Shown piece by piece: positions 1 through 11,567 of a stretch of DNA of 64,000 nucleotides. Every line of letters begins with the position of its first letter. Position 1 is the stretch's first letter. The position numbers were made by a program, and so were the translations under genes. The stretch is from Amphimallon solstitiale (lineage: Eukaryota > Arthropoda > Insecta > Coleoptera > Scarabaeidae). The stretch is from assembly GCA_963170755.1 (NCBI GenBank), contig OY720677.1:79461152-79525151 (forward strand). Direction: 5' to 3'. The notes under the pieces are model-generated. The model was not told the origin of the DNA, made no database searches, and saw only the letters and a program-made list of their open reading frames with translations.

Positions 1-15
1 ACTACAAATGCAATT

Positions 16-3000
16 TTATTGATCATTTATAGCATCGTAGTCATGTAGCATGGACACATGGTATTTTCCTTTTATATTTCTATTGTCCATTTCTTGTAGT
101 TCATAAGTTACATCTCCTAGTGTCCTACTTACTCTGTAAGGTCCACTGTAGGGTAGGTCCAGTTTTGCACATTTATTTAAGTGTCTCCTACCTAGTCGAT
201 AGTTCTTTACTACAACTAGGTCTCCAATTTGATATATTTTATTCTTTTTGATCTTTTCGTTCTCTAATCTTGTATATTTTTCTGCAATGTTTCTTTGCTG
301 TATTCTACCTTGTACAATCATTTCCTCCAAATTGTTTACTACAGGTGTTTCTTGACTCCAAGGTCTTGGTGGGTATTTCCCATGCATTAGTGTGTATGGA
401 CTTATATTAGTCGTCACGCTGGGCAAATAATTCATATTATTTTCTACTTCTTGTACGTATTGTACCCAGGCATTGTGTCGTGCGTGTGTTAGCATTCTTA
501 AATGTCTAATCACTTCTTGTATATATCTTTCGCTGGGGTTCGCTTGAGGATGTCTTATACTAGTGAAAATTACTTCTACGTTCATTTCTCTTAGTTCTAG
601 TATGAACCTCTCATTATTGAAATATGAAGCGTTGTCCACTAGTAATTTCCTTATTGGTCCATTTTCTGCTATAAATTGGTTTATACAATTTATTGCAGTT
701 TGAGTATTGTATTTTCTTGTGGGAAATAGTTTGACGTATTTTGTAAGAATATCCACCATCACGAAAATGTGGCAATAGCCTTGTTCTCCTGGTATTAGAT
801 TTCCAAGGAAATCTGCTGCTACTAATTCGAGTTTTTCTTCTACTCTAGTGCTGTGCACTATGTTTTGATTGATTCTGTTTTTATATTTCCCTAACAGACA
901 TCGCTTGCATTTTTTATTCTCTGTCGCTATTAATTTTCTATCTTTGAATGCGTAGAACTGTTCTCTGAAAACAAGGAATGTTTTCCTGTTTCCAGGATGT
1001 CCTAAATTGTTGTGTATGTTTCTAATTATGTTTATCGTGAGTTCTTCATCTAGAACGATTAGGTTTTTGTTACCTAATGTTTTGCATAACATTTGATTAT
1101 TTATGTTGTAGCCTTTGTAATTCCCTTCTGTTCGTACCTTTTCCATTATTTCTAGTATCTCAGGTGTTCGTTGACTATCTTCGATGTCCTCTCGATTATA
1201 TAAGTTTGGAGCGTGTTCGATATCATATTCATTTATCTGGTATGAATGTGATTGTTTGTTGCCTCCATGGGCTCTGCTTAGTGCGTCTGCAACTATGTTG
1301 TCCGTACCTTTTCTGTGCTTTATTTTAAATGAATATTCAGATAATATGAGAGACCATCTGTATATTCGTGAATTATTAAACCTTGTTTTCAGTAAGAATA
1401 TTAGAGATAAATGATCCGTTTCAAGTAAGAAGGTGTTTCCTAGTAGCTAATACTTTAATTTTGACACCCCGTATATTATGGATAATAATTCCCGTTCTGA
1501 CGAGGAATAATTTTGCTCATAATCCTTTAGAATTCTTGATAGGAAGCATATGGGTATTTCTTCCCCATTTCTTATTTGTAGGAGCTCTGCGGCTACAGCA
1601 TTGCTAGAGGCATCGCATCTTAGTATGAATTCTTCATTGAAATCTGGTAAATTTATGATTAATGCCTTGTAGAAATTTTCTTTTATGTCGATGAATGCCT
1701 TTTCCCTTTCATGAGTCCATTTGAATTTTACTCCTTTCTTGATCATTTTGTATAACGTGTGTGTTTGGTCGGATATTCTTGGAATGAAATGTTTATAGTA
1801 GTTTATCATTCCTAGGAATCCTCTAAGCATTTTAATATTTTTTGGTTTGGGATATTTTCGTATCGCCTCAAGTTTTTCCTCTTCTATTGATATCGTCTTG
1901 CCATCAATTATGTATCCCAGATAATTCACTTTATTTTTATAGAATTCGCATTTCTCGAGGTTTATTTTTAAACCATTTTCTGCTAATGTATTCAGAATTT
2001 TCTCTACTGATTCTTTGTGACTTTCTATGTCTTTATTAAATATTAGAATATCGTCTACGTAGTGTGAGACGGATTCTTCGTGTGGATCCAGTATCTGCTG
2101 CATTGCTCTTACTAGTGCTGCAGTAGCTGACGATAATCCAAATGGAACCACATTGTAGGAGTATACTAATGAGTTAAACATGAAGGAACAATATTTCCTA
2201 GAATCTTTGTGCAATGGTACCAGCCAAAAGGAACTTTTTAAATCTATTTTCGTAAACCACTTTGCGTCTGTACATTTTGTCAATAGGGTTTCTATGTTTT
2301 GTGGGGCTTCAAAATTAGGTGCGGTTCTGGAGTTCAGGCATCTGGCGTCAAGGCATACGCGTAATTTGATGTCTTTTTCATCATTAAGTTTCTTCTTTAT
2401 TACTACAACCATTGGATTTATGAACGTTGACTCCGTTCTTGTAATTATGCCGTTTTTCAACATCTCTTTTATTTCTAATTTGACTTGTTCTGTATACTTT
2501 TTCGGAATGGGGTAAGTCTTTATTCTGAAGGGCTGTGTCTCGTCGACTTTAAGTTTATGTTCGTAACCCTTGGCCAAACCTGGACTGTCATCAAATAATT
2601 TTATATGCTTACTCAAAAGATAATTCACATGGGTTATATATTGTTTATTACAATTTAATTTAGTACCATCCCTATTTTGCGTGAGGTCTTCGCATTGAAG
2701 TTGCCTCACAGGATGTGCACTTTTATTAACTTCATTGTATAAACTACACTCCATTTTTGTTGTGATTTCTTCTTGAGCATTTTCTTCATATAGATTATTG
2801 ATAAGGATCTCTTCCTCATGGGCTTCTTTGCTCCATGATATTGTTGAGTCCTTTATGTGGAATAACTTATTTTCCATATTTAATTTCGTACCGTATTGGC
2901 TTAAAAAGTCCATCCCTAATATACAGTCGCTATTCAAATTAGGTGCTATGATGAATTCGGTTAATAAATTTAAATTATCTATCTCTATATTTATACAGAA

Positions 3001-3312
3001 GATTTTATCTACTGTTATCATACATTTTTTGTTTGCAGTAATAAGATTTATTTTCTTTATGGGTATATAACACCCCAAACTTTCAATATTTTTATTCATG
3101 ACATTGTTATTTAAAAGTGAAAGTTGAGCTCCAGTATCCAGCAGTGTTTCTATCTCTTGTTCCCCAATATTGATTTTTATATGTGGTAGTTCCGTGGTTA
3201 TCTTTTTTAAATCATCGTAATTATAGATGTTTTGTATTTTATGTTTTCTCTTGGCTGGCTTCTTTAAAAATCCAGCGACGTTGCACCAGAATAATATGCT
3301 GCATTCACCCAC
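16..3312 (-). pseudogene. pol: Ty3/gypsy retrotransposon pol (protease-RT-RNase H-integrase) with one in-frame stop
   Basis: This is the polyprotein that copies and inserts an LTR retrotransposon. Reading down the minus strand, an aspartic protease motif (DTGA) lies near residue 59. Reverse transcriptase follows with its YVDD catalytic motif near residue 417, then RNase H starting at RCDASSNAV near residue 570. A single TAG at 1447-1449 interrupts RNase H; the same frame then resumes without a shift, through the GTDNIVADALSR linker, to the integrase. The integrase shows an HHCC zinc site (LGHPGNR to CKRCLLG) and DDE residues in AADF, VDNASYF and ANPSERY. It ends with a TAA at 16-18. The frame is open upstream of 3312, where the first codon is GTG, so pol is probably reached by frameshifting from gag. 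The 3' LTR lies outside the window. The stop suggests a recently inactivated copy. Confidence 0.92.
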
Positions 3313-3379
3313 TCTTTGTTTGTTGGGTTGTGCTTGTTTTCTTTTGGTATTGCACCCCTTGATTCTTGATTTTGTCTCG

Positions 3380-4969
3380 TTATCGCTTCTTTCTCTTCTT
3401 TTTCAATTTGTATATTCTGGATTCTTTTATCATCTTTACTTGTCTTTTCTTCCCTCTTATATTTTGGCTATTATTTTTCCTTTGACCATCATTATTTCTG
3501 TCCGGGTTATAGGTATTTTGGTAATTATTGTTATATCGCCTATTCCCATTGTAATTGTTCCTGTTATTGCTGTCGTTGTTTCGAGGTGAATTGTTTATGT
3601 TTACATTCCCTCGATTCACGTTATAGCCCTTTTCATCTATGTCATCTAATCTATTTACTAATTCAAGGAGTTCTTCTATTGTTTCTATGCCTTGAAGTGC
3701 GACGGTCTGGGTAACATTGTGATCAAAGTGTGCAGCCAATTGCGATACTATGTCACTTTCTTCTATCCTGGGTATAATGTATTTGAGAAAAGAATATTTT
3801 CTTATAACATAGTTCTCTCGAGATAATCCAGACCTATACTTTCCAAATATCAGGTCGTGTCTTATGTTTCTTTGTTGCGTTTGACCCCAATACTGTCTTG
3901 TGAATCGCCTTTCGAAATCTTTAAAGTCTATCACGTCATCCATTATCATGTGATACCATTGGAGTGCGTAGTCTTTGAGACATGCTCTTATAAAGTGTAA
4001 TTTGGATGTCTCATCCGTTATGCCTCTCATGTATGTTTTAATTGTTCTCAGGAATATCATTGGATTGTCCTTATAGTGTCCTGAGAATTTCGGTGCATTG
4101 TCTACGCTTCCCACAGTTTGTGGCAAAGACACACTAGGTGTAGGGACCCCGTGTATTACTTTGTCCTCAAGTTGTTTGATTGTGTGCTCAAAGGTTGATG
4201 TTTTAACTTGTAGCTTGGACACAGCGTTATTGCAGGTTTCATATTTGGTTTCGCAGTCTTCTACCTTGTGTGTAATTTTCTCTATCTGGTCTTTATTTTC
4301 TACATCGTTGTGTATCATTTTTCTATTAATGGCTACTATTTCCTCATTCACCATGTTGAAGCTTTCTTGCGTTTTCGCAGTTCTTTCTACCATTTCTTGT
4401 ACAAAGAATTTTCTTGTATTCTTACACGTTTCTGCGTTGTCATTTATTTGTTCTCTCAGGTCTGCTACTGTTTTGTCCAGTTTCTTCTCTAATCTGGCAT
4501 TTAGTTCTAATGTCTCTTGCCTTAGTTCTTTAAATCCCACGTCTATTTTTGAATTGATTCCTTCTAAACTCTTGTTTAAATTTTTATTTTGTTTTTCTAT
4601 TTTTTTCTTATTTTCCTCTATTTTGTTGCTTAGAGTTTTATTATTTTCCTCTATTTTGCTTAGAGTTTTATTATTTTCCTCTATTTTGTTGCTTAGAGTT
4701 TTATTATTTTCCTCTATTTTAAAGAATAATTTATGGAAAAAGCTTTCAAATGTTTGTTCAATTGTTGTGCTACTTGTGCCCTCTGTGAGTATGCTTTCCT
4801 CAATTGTTACATTTCCTAGTTCATCCTCTTTTGTCTCAGTCTTTTCCGACTTTGAGTCCGAGGTTAGTTGTGTAGTTTCCCTATATTGAGTGAATTGTGG
4901 CATTGTTTCTATTTCTTTTTCGATATTGTGTTTTTCACCTTTGCTACTGTTTTGTTCTTTGTCTGACAT
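3380..4969 (-). CDS. gag: Ty3/gypsy retrotransposon Gag
   Basis: Gag forms the particle in which the retrotransposon RNA is reverse transcribed. The first ATG is at 4969 (MSDKEQN); the open frame extends a few codons further up from a non-ATG codon. The N-terminal third is charged and contains three or four tandem copies of an ENNKTLS(N)KIE heptad-type unit followed by a long coiled coil. The middle (residues about 290-420) matches the retrotransposon Gag capsid domain (FLRTIKTYMRG, CLKDYALQWY, RFTRQYWGQTQ). The C-terminus is rich in Asn, Arg and Gly and ends in a Lys/Arg tract. There is no CCHC zinc knuckle, so RNA binding probably relies on the basic tail. The stop is about 70 bases before the first pol codon I mark, in a different frame. 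Confidence 0.85.
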   Translation of the reverse strand: MSDKEQNSSKGEKHNIEKEIETMPQFTQYRETTQLTSDSKSEKTETKEDELGNVTIEESILTEGTSSTTIEQTFESFFHKLFFKIEENNKTLSNKIEENNKTLSKIEENNKTLSNKIEENKKKIEKQNKNLNKSLEGINSKIDVGFKELRQETLELNARLEKKLDKTVADLREQINDNAETCKNTRKFFVQEMVERTAKTQESFNMVNEEIVAINRKMIHNDVENKDQIEKITHKVEDCETKYETCNNAVSKLQVKTSTFEHTIKQLEDKVIHGVPTPSVSLPQTVGSVDNAPKFSGHYKDNPMIFLRTIKTYMRGITDETSKLHFIRACLKDYALQWYHMIMDDVIDFKDFERRFTRQYWGQTQQRNIRHDLIFGKYRSGLSRENYVIRKYSFLKYIIPRIEESDIVSQLAAHFDHNVTQTVALQGIETIEELLELVNRLDDIDEKGYNVNRGNVNINNSPRNNDSNNRNNYNGNRRYNNNYQNTYNPDRNNDGQRKNNSQNIRGKKRQVKMIKESRIYKLKKKRKKR

Positions 4970-5300
4970 TTTTATTGTGTACAAATAACGCTTTCCAACT
5001 AATATTATACTTAATAGAAATTTGAATGAATCCTATCCCACTTGAATAAGATTCCATGAAAGAAACAATTTTATTTTGCAAGGAAAGAAACACAGCCTAC
5101 AGGTCGTGTTTTTAAGTTTAGCCTTGATGTTTGACAAATTGTGTATTTAATTTATTTTGTAAGAAAAACACAGCCAGCAAGTTGGGCGCCGTATATATAC
5201 TGTAATTGCCACACGTTGGGCATCGCCATATATATGCTGTAATATTTGCCTTTAAATGAAATTTATATAATTTGTTTATTTTTTGTTAAATAAATAAATA
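4970..5300 (-). promoter_or_regulatory. 5' leader of the gypsy element with a candidate primer-binding site
   Basis: On the minus strand, just upstream of gag, the sequence GGCGCCCAAC occurs near 5183-5192. A related, imperfect copy (GGCGATGCCCAACGTG) lies near 5212-5230. GGCGCCCAAC resembles primer-binding sites of insect LTR elements, so the 5' LTR would lie at higher coordinates. The two copies are part of a short duplication that also repeats an ATATATA stretch. The LTR cannot be delimited because its partner is off the left edge. Confidence 0.3.
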
Positions 5301-7856
5301 AAATTGAAGTTTATGCTAACTCTATAGGCAAAACAACATAATTCATTATCTCTCGTGGGTTCTACTGTGATTTACTTCTTTCCTTACTTGTTTCTCTTTC
5401 GTTATTATTTTGATGTTGTGTGGGATAGGGTTATAAATAACTATGACATCAGATTACTTATGTGAAAAAAATGTATTATCTGTTTATTAATTACAATAGA
5501 TAAAATTTATTGTTGCCTGTATATTATTTATTTTATATGTTTATTTACAATTCTTACGTTATTACAGTTTTCATAATAATATCGTGTTCGTTTATTTTAA
5601 TATGAATTCAATCAATACAGGGTTTCTCCACCTTCACTCTTTTCTTATCAAGGCCTGTATATTTGGGCCAAATTATGTTGACTTGATAATGAAAGTACTG
5701 ACTAATCGGCTTTATGCAAACATTCACACGTACTACATAAAGCTTGGATCAATCACCACCCCAGATACATTCCTAATGCATCACAAACTAATTGTCTAAA
5801 CCTCTATTCTCACGGAGACTTTAGATTCTTAGTGCGAAGCTTTTAGGCGTTCCTGTTTATAAAAGTTTGAATATTGTTCAAAGCTGTGCTTACTAATGTC
5901 TTTTTTTAATGAACACTGGTCCGTTGTGCAAGTATTCGCACACAGTACACTATTAAGACTAATGTTCTTTATTTTTAATAAAAATTGTGTCCCTATATTT
6001 ACGTTCTAATATTTAAATAACTAAGTATTAAAAGAAATGGAGTGTTTAGAGAGAACCTGTGTATTTTTGATTGAATTTAATAGTTATAACAATATTATTT
6101 ACTACTCACTGCGTAGATTCATATAATTCCTCGAATTCTTCTTGAAATTGGTTTTCCATTTTTGTGGATTCTTCCCTCCTTGGAATCTTCTATAAATTTA
6201 ATGGTGACGCTCACTTCTTGCAAATATGGCGACGAGAAAACAATTGGAAATTATTCCTATAGAAGCGTGTATGCTTCTTGTTTGTTTGTGAGTTGTTAGT
6301 TAGTTTATTTATTTATTTATACTGCGGTAATAATGGTAAGCGTGTAGCAACCCCACTTGACCATTACTCGCTTAACACGTAGATGTATTATCTACTTCAA
6401 GAGACGCTATCACTTTGTTGTGTATTAGAAGTTTTTAATGTCACAGGTACCAGCTAACAACTAACTATTTTCTGTTGTGACTCCCTTTTTATAGTTGAAA
6501 ATAGATGCCGCTCGTTATTTGATTGTTTTGCGGACTTTTATTTTTGAATTGTTCGTTGTGGCGCCTCTAGCGGATATCTCGATACTTATGCCTTGTCTCT
6601 TCTTCTTCTTGTCGTATTTTAGGTTGGTATTTATTTTATTATGTTCGTTCCTGACATTTGATATCTTCCACATTCACCAACGACAGTATTTGTTGTTGTT
6701 CCATTTATTTATATCTAATGTGCAGTAAGTATATTGATATTTATTTTGATGTTTTTCTTACGTTATTTTATTCTTTTATTGCTATCGTAAACATTCATTG
6801 TACTTATAAATGTATTCATTGCTACTTTTATTGTTTTGTAGGTACATTCTTCGATCAAGCGCTAACCTTACTCGTATTTTTGTTTTGGTGCTTTTAATCG
6901 GAAAGAATGGAAAGAAATTGGATCTTGTTTCAATCGCCAGTCCCTCTGTCTGTGGCTTCTCTGTCTGCTCCGTTCTCTCTTCGAACCATTTTACCGTCCT
7001 TGGAGAGTTTTGTATGTTTAATATGCTGTAATAAATCATTGCTTTTTATATTAATGCTGCTTATTCCTTTGGTTACAGATGTTCGTTTGTATGTGCACTA
7101 AGTTTGGAACCATGAAAAGGATTGCTATTATTCGCATTACGATGAGAATTGATACTTTTGTTGTGTATATTAAAAATGTTATACGATTCTGTGCTGTTCT
7201 TTATGATATACTTTATTTTAATATCCTTTTCAACGCAACTGTATGTATTTTATCTTTAAGTTACTTGAGTGCATTAAGCCTCTTCATATACATTACGAGC
7301 ATATCTTATTTTAAATACTTATTTTCTAATTTAAATGTTATCTCGTGTTTTTCACTTCTGAAGATAAATATTCATTTGTGTCATTTACTATTATCGTTGA
7401 GGTTTTTCCTCACTTATTTCTAAATGGTGTGTGTATATATATAATCTTAATTAAAATACTTATATTCTAAGTGCATACCTGTGTTATCGTATGATTTAAT
7501 AAAATTTATTTTAAAATAAATATTTCTTAAACTATGAGTGTGTTTTCTTATTGCTAATATTGATTTAAATACACGAGTATATCTTAGTGTCAACATTAAT
7601 TATATCTATTTCTAACATTTTATAATTATATACAATATCGTCGTAATTGCTAAAGTAAAGTTCACGGCAATACGTTTAAAATCTAAATATATCTGGAAAG
7701 TATTAATGAAGTATTAGCAATTTTAATATACAATACGTTAATAGTTGATAACAGTTAATATATTCAGTATAAGAAGTGATAATATGATAACACTTTTTAT
7801 ACAGGTATATAGACTAATGCAATAAACTGCTTTCAACAATATATTCAAATACATAC
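5300..7856. other. Gene-free stretch, probably including the gypsy 5' LTR
   Basis: Very AT-rich sequence with only short, low-complexity reading frames rich in Phe, Leu and Ile. I see no domain or convincing exon. The proximal part should contain the 5' LTR of the gypsy element, but its borders cannot be fixed from one copy. Short tracts of TTTA repeats occur near 6300-6325. Confidence 0.4.
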
Positions 7857-8922
7857 TAGTACTTCTGCTCGTCTATCTTTCAAAACGGGCCACTCTGCAA
7901 TGAAATCTGCAACGTTTTCTTTACGACATTCGAATGTTTCTTGCCAATGAGCGATCACATCCTCCCATTCTTTAATATATTTTAAAAATATTATGGATTC
8001 TTGTAACTTGTCTGAAACATCACGTTATTAAAGTTTTTATTGAAAAAAGAAATAGAACAATACAATACCATCTAGTTAATAGGAAGTGGATGTATTCTGC
8101 TCAAAGTCTGATAATTCTTGCTTCTTCTTTTTATGCGGAAATGTATCACCACTTCGATATATTTCAAACTTTGTCCACTAATCGACCTTTCGCAAAAACG
8201 CATTTACCATCAGGGTTGCATCTTTTTGGTATACATGGAATATAATAAATGGAATTTACTTCTTCTGGAAATGTTTGCTTTACTTTCGTGCACAATAAAA
8301 TGTACTGGTCATGTTTCAAACGCCTATATAAAAGACAAGTTAGCTTTAGGTGTGTAATTTTTTATAAAGTGACTTACTGTTGTGTTATATAGTTGTAAAT
8401 ATGTTTGACAATTATATCTACAAGTATGGTTCGACATCGATCATTAAGTTTTCATTATAACATTTAACAACTTTTTTTTCCATGAGCTGTTATTCCCAGT
8501 ACTTCTTTTAAACCAAAATCTGGAAAGTTATGGGCTAAACTTCTTTTAATGTCATCCAAACCATAAAATGCTGTGGTTTGATTTGTTAAAGGAATGCGTT
8601 CGAAATTTTCTGTATCAGTAGAGCATGCTGTACTAGCAGAGCTCATACTTTCCTACAATAAAAAGTTACTGCAAAATATTTATAAAAACATTTTTATTTA
8701 TATAAACCCCTATTATGTTTATACTTTATGGAAAGCAATTAATTGAGAATCATTTCTAAACTTGCTTACTTGTAATAACTGTTTGTAGATATCAAATTTT
8801 TGCAGAAATCTTTTTCGTAGACCCAAAATAGGAATTAACTCTTTTATATCCGTTTCATTAAATGCATTAAACATTTCTTGGTCGATTTGGCTACGTAAAA
8901 AATATATCCATTGAATATTCAT
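7857..8922 (-). CDS. Multi-exon insect gene or relic with an N-terminal SAM-like segment
   Basis: At least four exon-like blocks lie on the minus strand. Exon A (about 8922-8774) encodes a helical SAM-like stretch (FNETDIKELIPILGLRKRF). It ends at a GTAAGC donor in phase 0. Exon B begins after a TTTTTATTGTAG acceptor near 8648 and continues in frame through MSSASTA. Block C (from about 8333, after a TTTTATATAG acceptor) encodes KQTFPEEVNSIYYIPCIP. Block D (8012-7857, after GTTTCAG and ending at a GTATGT donor) encodes TFECRKENVADFIAEWPVLKD. This FPxE...YY then R...V..F..EWPVLK order recurs in a large family of uncharacterised insect proteins. The B to C junction has no clean donor in phase, so the copy may be partial or dead. 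More exons may lie outside these limits; one possible block is near 9295-9370. Confidence 0.5.
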
Positions 8923-9782
8923 TTACAATGGACTAAATTATAGATAATGTACATAGTTTCATACAATTTTATATATTTGTTGCATATAGTATGGGCATAG
9001 ATTATTGAGGGGTTGTCGAACCTTCGGTAGGGAAGATATAACTGGTCAACTGTAGTAATTCCCTAATACCCAAGCACTTGCATATTTAAGAAATAAGGTA
9101 ACATTGTATTTAATATTTTCAAACATATGTTTGAGTAATTAAACTGTTTTTTAAAGATTCTGTGCTTGGAAAATATATTAAAAACAAAATGTTTAAAAAT
9201 ACTAGCAGTATTCTAGTATAGCATTTATATGAATGAAATAGTATAAAAACGCATCTTAGTAAAATTTAGTGAAATATTCGGAATAATCGGAAATTACTAA
9301 CGTTGTCCAAGTACTTTTTCCATATATTTTAAATCAGGAACTATTAATTGATCCTCTATCAAAAAATCTATTCCTATATTATATAAAGAATTTGAGAAAA
9401 ATAATATTAACTGAGCATTCAATCTGATTACATAAACCAACTATTGAATATATAATTTATATTGTATGTACCTATGTACACATTAAAACTAGTGGATGCC
9501 AAATAACATGCATACACTACAGTTCAAGTTCGCTAACATGAACACTCGTTAGTTTGAACAGCTGGATAACATGAACAGATTTTTCGCCCCAACATTTTGT
9601 ACTGACAGCCGTATAGTGTGAACAACGTTTGCCTCTCGATAGTATGAATACGTGTTTGTTGACTTTTAACTTGTTTGAACTTGTTTACAATACATATAAG
9701 CAGCATTATTATTCACTGTAGTTAAATCTACCCCATCGAGCAGTCAACTTGTTATCAATTTGGTTTTATATTCATTATAAAC

Positions 9783-9998
9783 ATGGTTAAGCCAAAAAGT
9801 AAGTGTTTAACATTGAAAGAAAAGTCAAAAATATTAGAAGAAATTGAGAAAGGTATGACAGTATCGGTATTGGCCAAAAAATATGGTATAGCAAAATCAA
9901 CTGTTTGTTTAATAAAAAAGAAAAAAAGAGGTCATTTTAGAAGCTGTAGACAATATGTTAAATCCTTCTAAAAGACGTACCTTGAAGGTATCTGTATA
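9783..9998 (+). pseudogene. Tigger/pogo transposase, N-terminal piece (CENP-B-like HTH)
   Basis: The ORF starts MVKPKSKCLTLKEKSKILEE and contains a psq/CENP-B-type helix-turn-helix (residues about 10-45: GMTVSVLAKKYGIAKSTVCL), which binds the transposon ends in this family. A frameshift in the A-rich tract near 9920-9930 moves the message to another frame (EAVDNMLNPSKRR, then LKVSVYKL). That frame runs straight into the Polinton target site, and resumes beyond 26125 with MEKEFYKWF. The gene is dead from the frameshift, the Polinton and later stops. Confidence 0.8.
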
Positions 9999-10004
9999 CA
10001 AATT
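9999..10004. repeat. Target-site duplication, left copy (CAAATT)
   Basis: CAAATT immediately precedes the left Polinton terminus (AGTAGGG) and recurs directly after the right terminus at 26120-26125. Six-base duplications are the hallmark of Polinton/Maverick integration. Confidence 0.95.
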
Positions 10005-10637
10005 AGTAGGGTACTTAGGCCGGTTCTGGAACACCCCCTCCCCCTCTCACCCAGCTCCCCCTCACCCCCCCTCGCCCTAGTGGCGCCCTCTGCCAACCCA
10101 ACTGATGTGGCGCCCCCTCGCGGCCTCCAACCCAACTAAAAATTGCAGATTTCATCATTACCAACCCAACTAAAAATTGCAGATTTCATCATTACCAACC
10201 CAACTGATGTGGCGCCCCCTCGCGGCCTCCAACCCAACTAAAAATTGCAGATTTCATCATTACCAACCCAACTAAAAATGGCAGATTTCATCATTACCAA
10301 CCCAACCGATGTGGCGCCCCCTCATGGTCGCCAGCCCAAAATGGCAGATTTCATCATTACCAACCCAAATACCATGACGCCCTCTCACAGCCACTAACCA
10401 AGAAATGGCATCTCTCATGATTACCAACCTAACTAATGCAGCATCCTCTCACGGTCACTAGCCAAACTAAGGTGACGTCAGACAAAATGGCGGACCATCA
10501 AGATGGTCTTTGCTTCGAGAGAATTCCTGAATAAATTACCAGGCTTGCTATCGCGCTTCTCAATGTACTTCAAACAGGTCTAAACATGTTTCCAGCGGAA
10601 ACCGCAACGGCTGTCTGCTTCTGTGATAGCCGCATGC
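10005..10637 (+). repeat. Polinton-1 left terminal inverted repeat with internal minisatellite
   Basis: 633 bp matching the right terminus in inverted orientation up to GCCGCATGC. A G-poor, C-rich stretch follows the tip. Then comes a minisatellite built from a ~36-bp unit (CCAACCCAACTAAAAATTGC, then AGATTTCATCATTA) mixed with GATGTGGCGCCCCCTCGCGG blocks. The left copy has one more composite unit of about 100 bp than the right. Confidence 0.95.
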
Positions 10638-10733
10638 ATGAAATGTATATCTTACTTATAAAATAAAATAAAACAAACAATATATTTTTTAAGAAAACAA
10701 TTTATTTATTATATTATTTATAAATTAACAATA

Positions 10734-11404
10734 TTATTTTAAATTAACATTATCTACAAGCTTCATAACTTCAAAGTCATAGTAAAGCGAATTATAACTA
10801 ATATGTAGCACTTCCATCATAAGGAAAGCGTTAAATGAATTACAATGATCAACAAGTAATTTTGATACATTCGTATATAAATCTCCAGTTAATGCCATGC
10901 AGGCGGTTAAGATCATTTTATAAAATGTTATGAAATTACTATTTACTAAAAATTCTAATTTACTCTTAATGAGCAGTCGCAAATTAAACAAATTGCTATA
11001 GGTATCGGAGGACAATACCAGCTGCTGATTGCGACTGCTTAATACAATTACGCTAGTATCTCTAAATGTTGACGTTCGAATTTGATGATTCGGACTGCAA
11101 CCTTCCGTCTTACAAAATTCTTCCCACTCATCCAATGTGAAGAATACACAGCTTGCAGGCGATCGAATCTGGATGATGGGCACGAATCCAGCCGCCGGAC
11201 TAAGGCCGATATTCACCCATTTCGAACCGCATTTGTTGAGGAAGTATGATGACTGCCCAATCAGTTGTTTTTCCTTAACGATATTATCATCAATCATTTT
11301 AAGCGAATCACCAATAAATTCATTATAAGTTTCTGAAAATAATTAAAAAATATATACATATAAGTTTATGTACATAATAATTTTGTATTCTTACTAGCTT
11401 CCAT
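10734..11404 (-). CDS. Polinton-1 two-exon gene of unknown function
   Basis: Not recognised. Exon 1 is only 10 coding bases (11404-11395, ATGGAAGCTA), followed by a GTAAGA donor. A 62-bp intron (11333-11394) ends in TTATTTTCAG, and exon 2 runs from 11332 to the stop at 10734, giving about 202 residues. The join is in phase, adding MEAKTYNEFIGDSLK before the internal Met of the long open frame. The N-terminal half has a compact patch (VFFTLDEWEEF); the C-terminal half looks helical. No catalytic motif stands out. The gene is the outermost one at the polymerase end, next to the terminal repeat, and is transcribed outward. An intron inside a Polinton gene implies nuclear, host-spliced expression. 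Confidence 0.65.
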
Positions 11405-11567
11405 TTTAATCTTAGAGGTTAAAGAATATGTGTGAACTCGAATGCAAACAAACTAATACTGATTTAGTGGGAGAAAATTACAGTGAGAAGCAAACAAAAA
11501 AGGGTGGGGGTACTTACCCAATTTGAGGCGGTAGAGCAGCTGCACGCGAGGCATGTGCAGCGACCAT

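Noticed and set aside
4098..4889. 263-codon plus-strand ORF opposite gag
   Set aside because: Antisense shadow of the Gag coiled coil; Ser/Leu/Phe-rich with no domain.
6495..7423. Several hydrophobic plus-strand ORFs of 73-114 codons
   Set aside because: Phe/Leu/Ile-rich translations of T-rich DNA; no conserved pattern and no consistent splice structure. They look like chance membrane-like frames.
10005..10637. Regularly spaced ~36-bp repeats considered as a CRISPR-like array
   Set aside because: The units are directly adjacent with no variable spacers, and both copies lie in the inverted ends of a eukaryotic Polinton, so it is a minisatellite.
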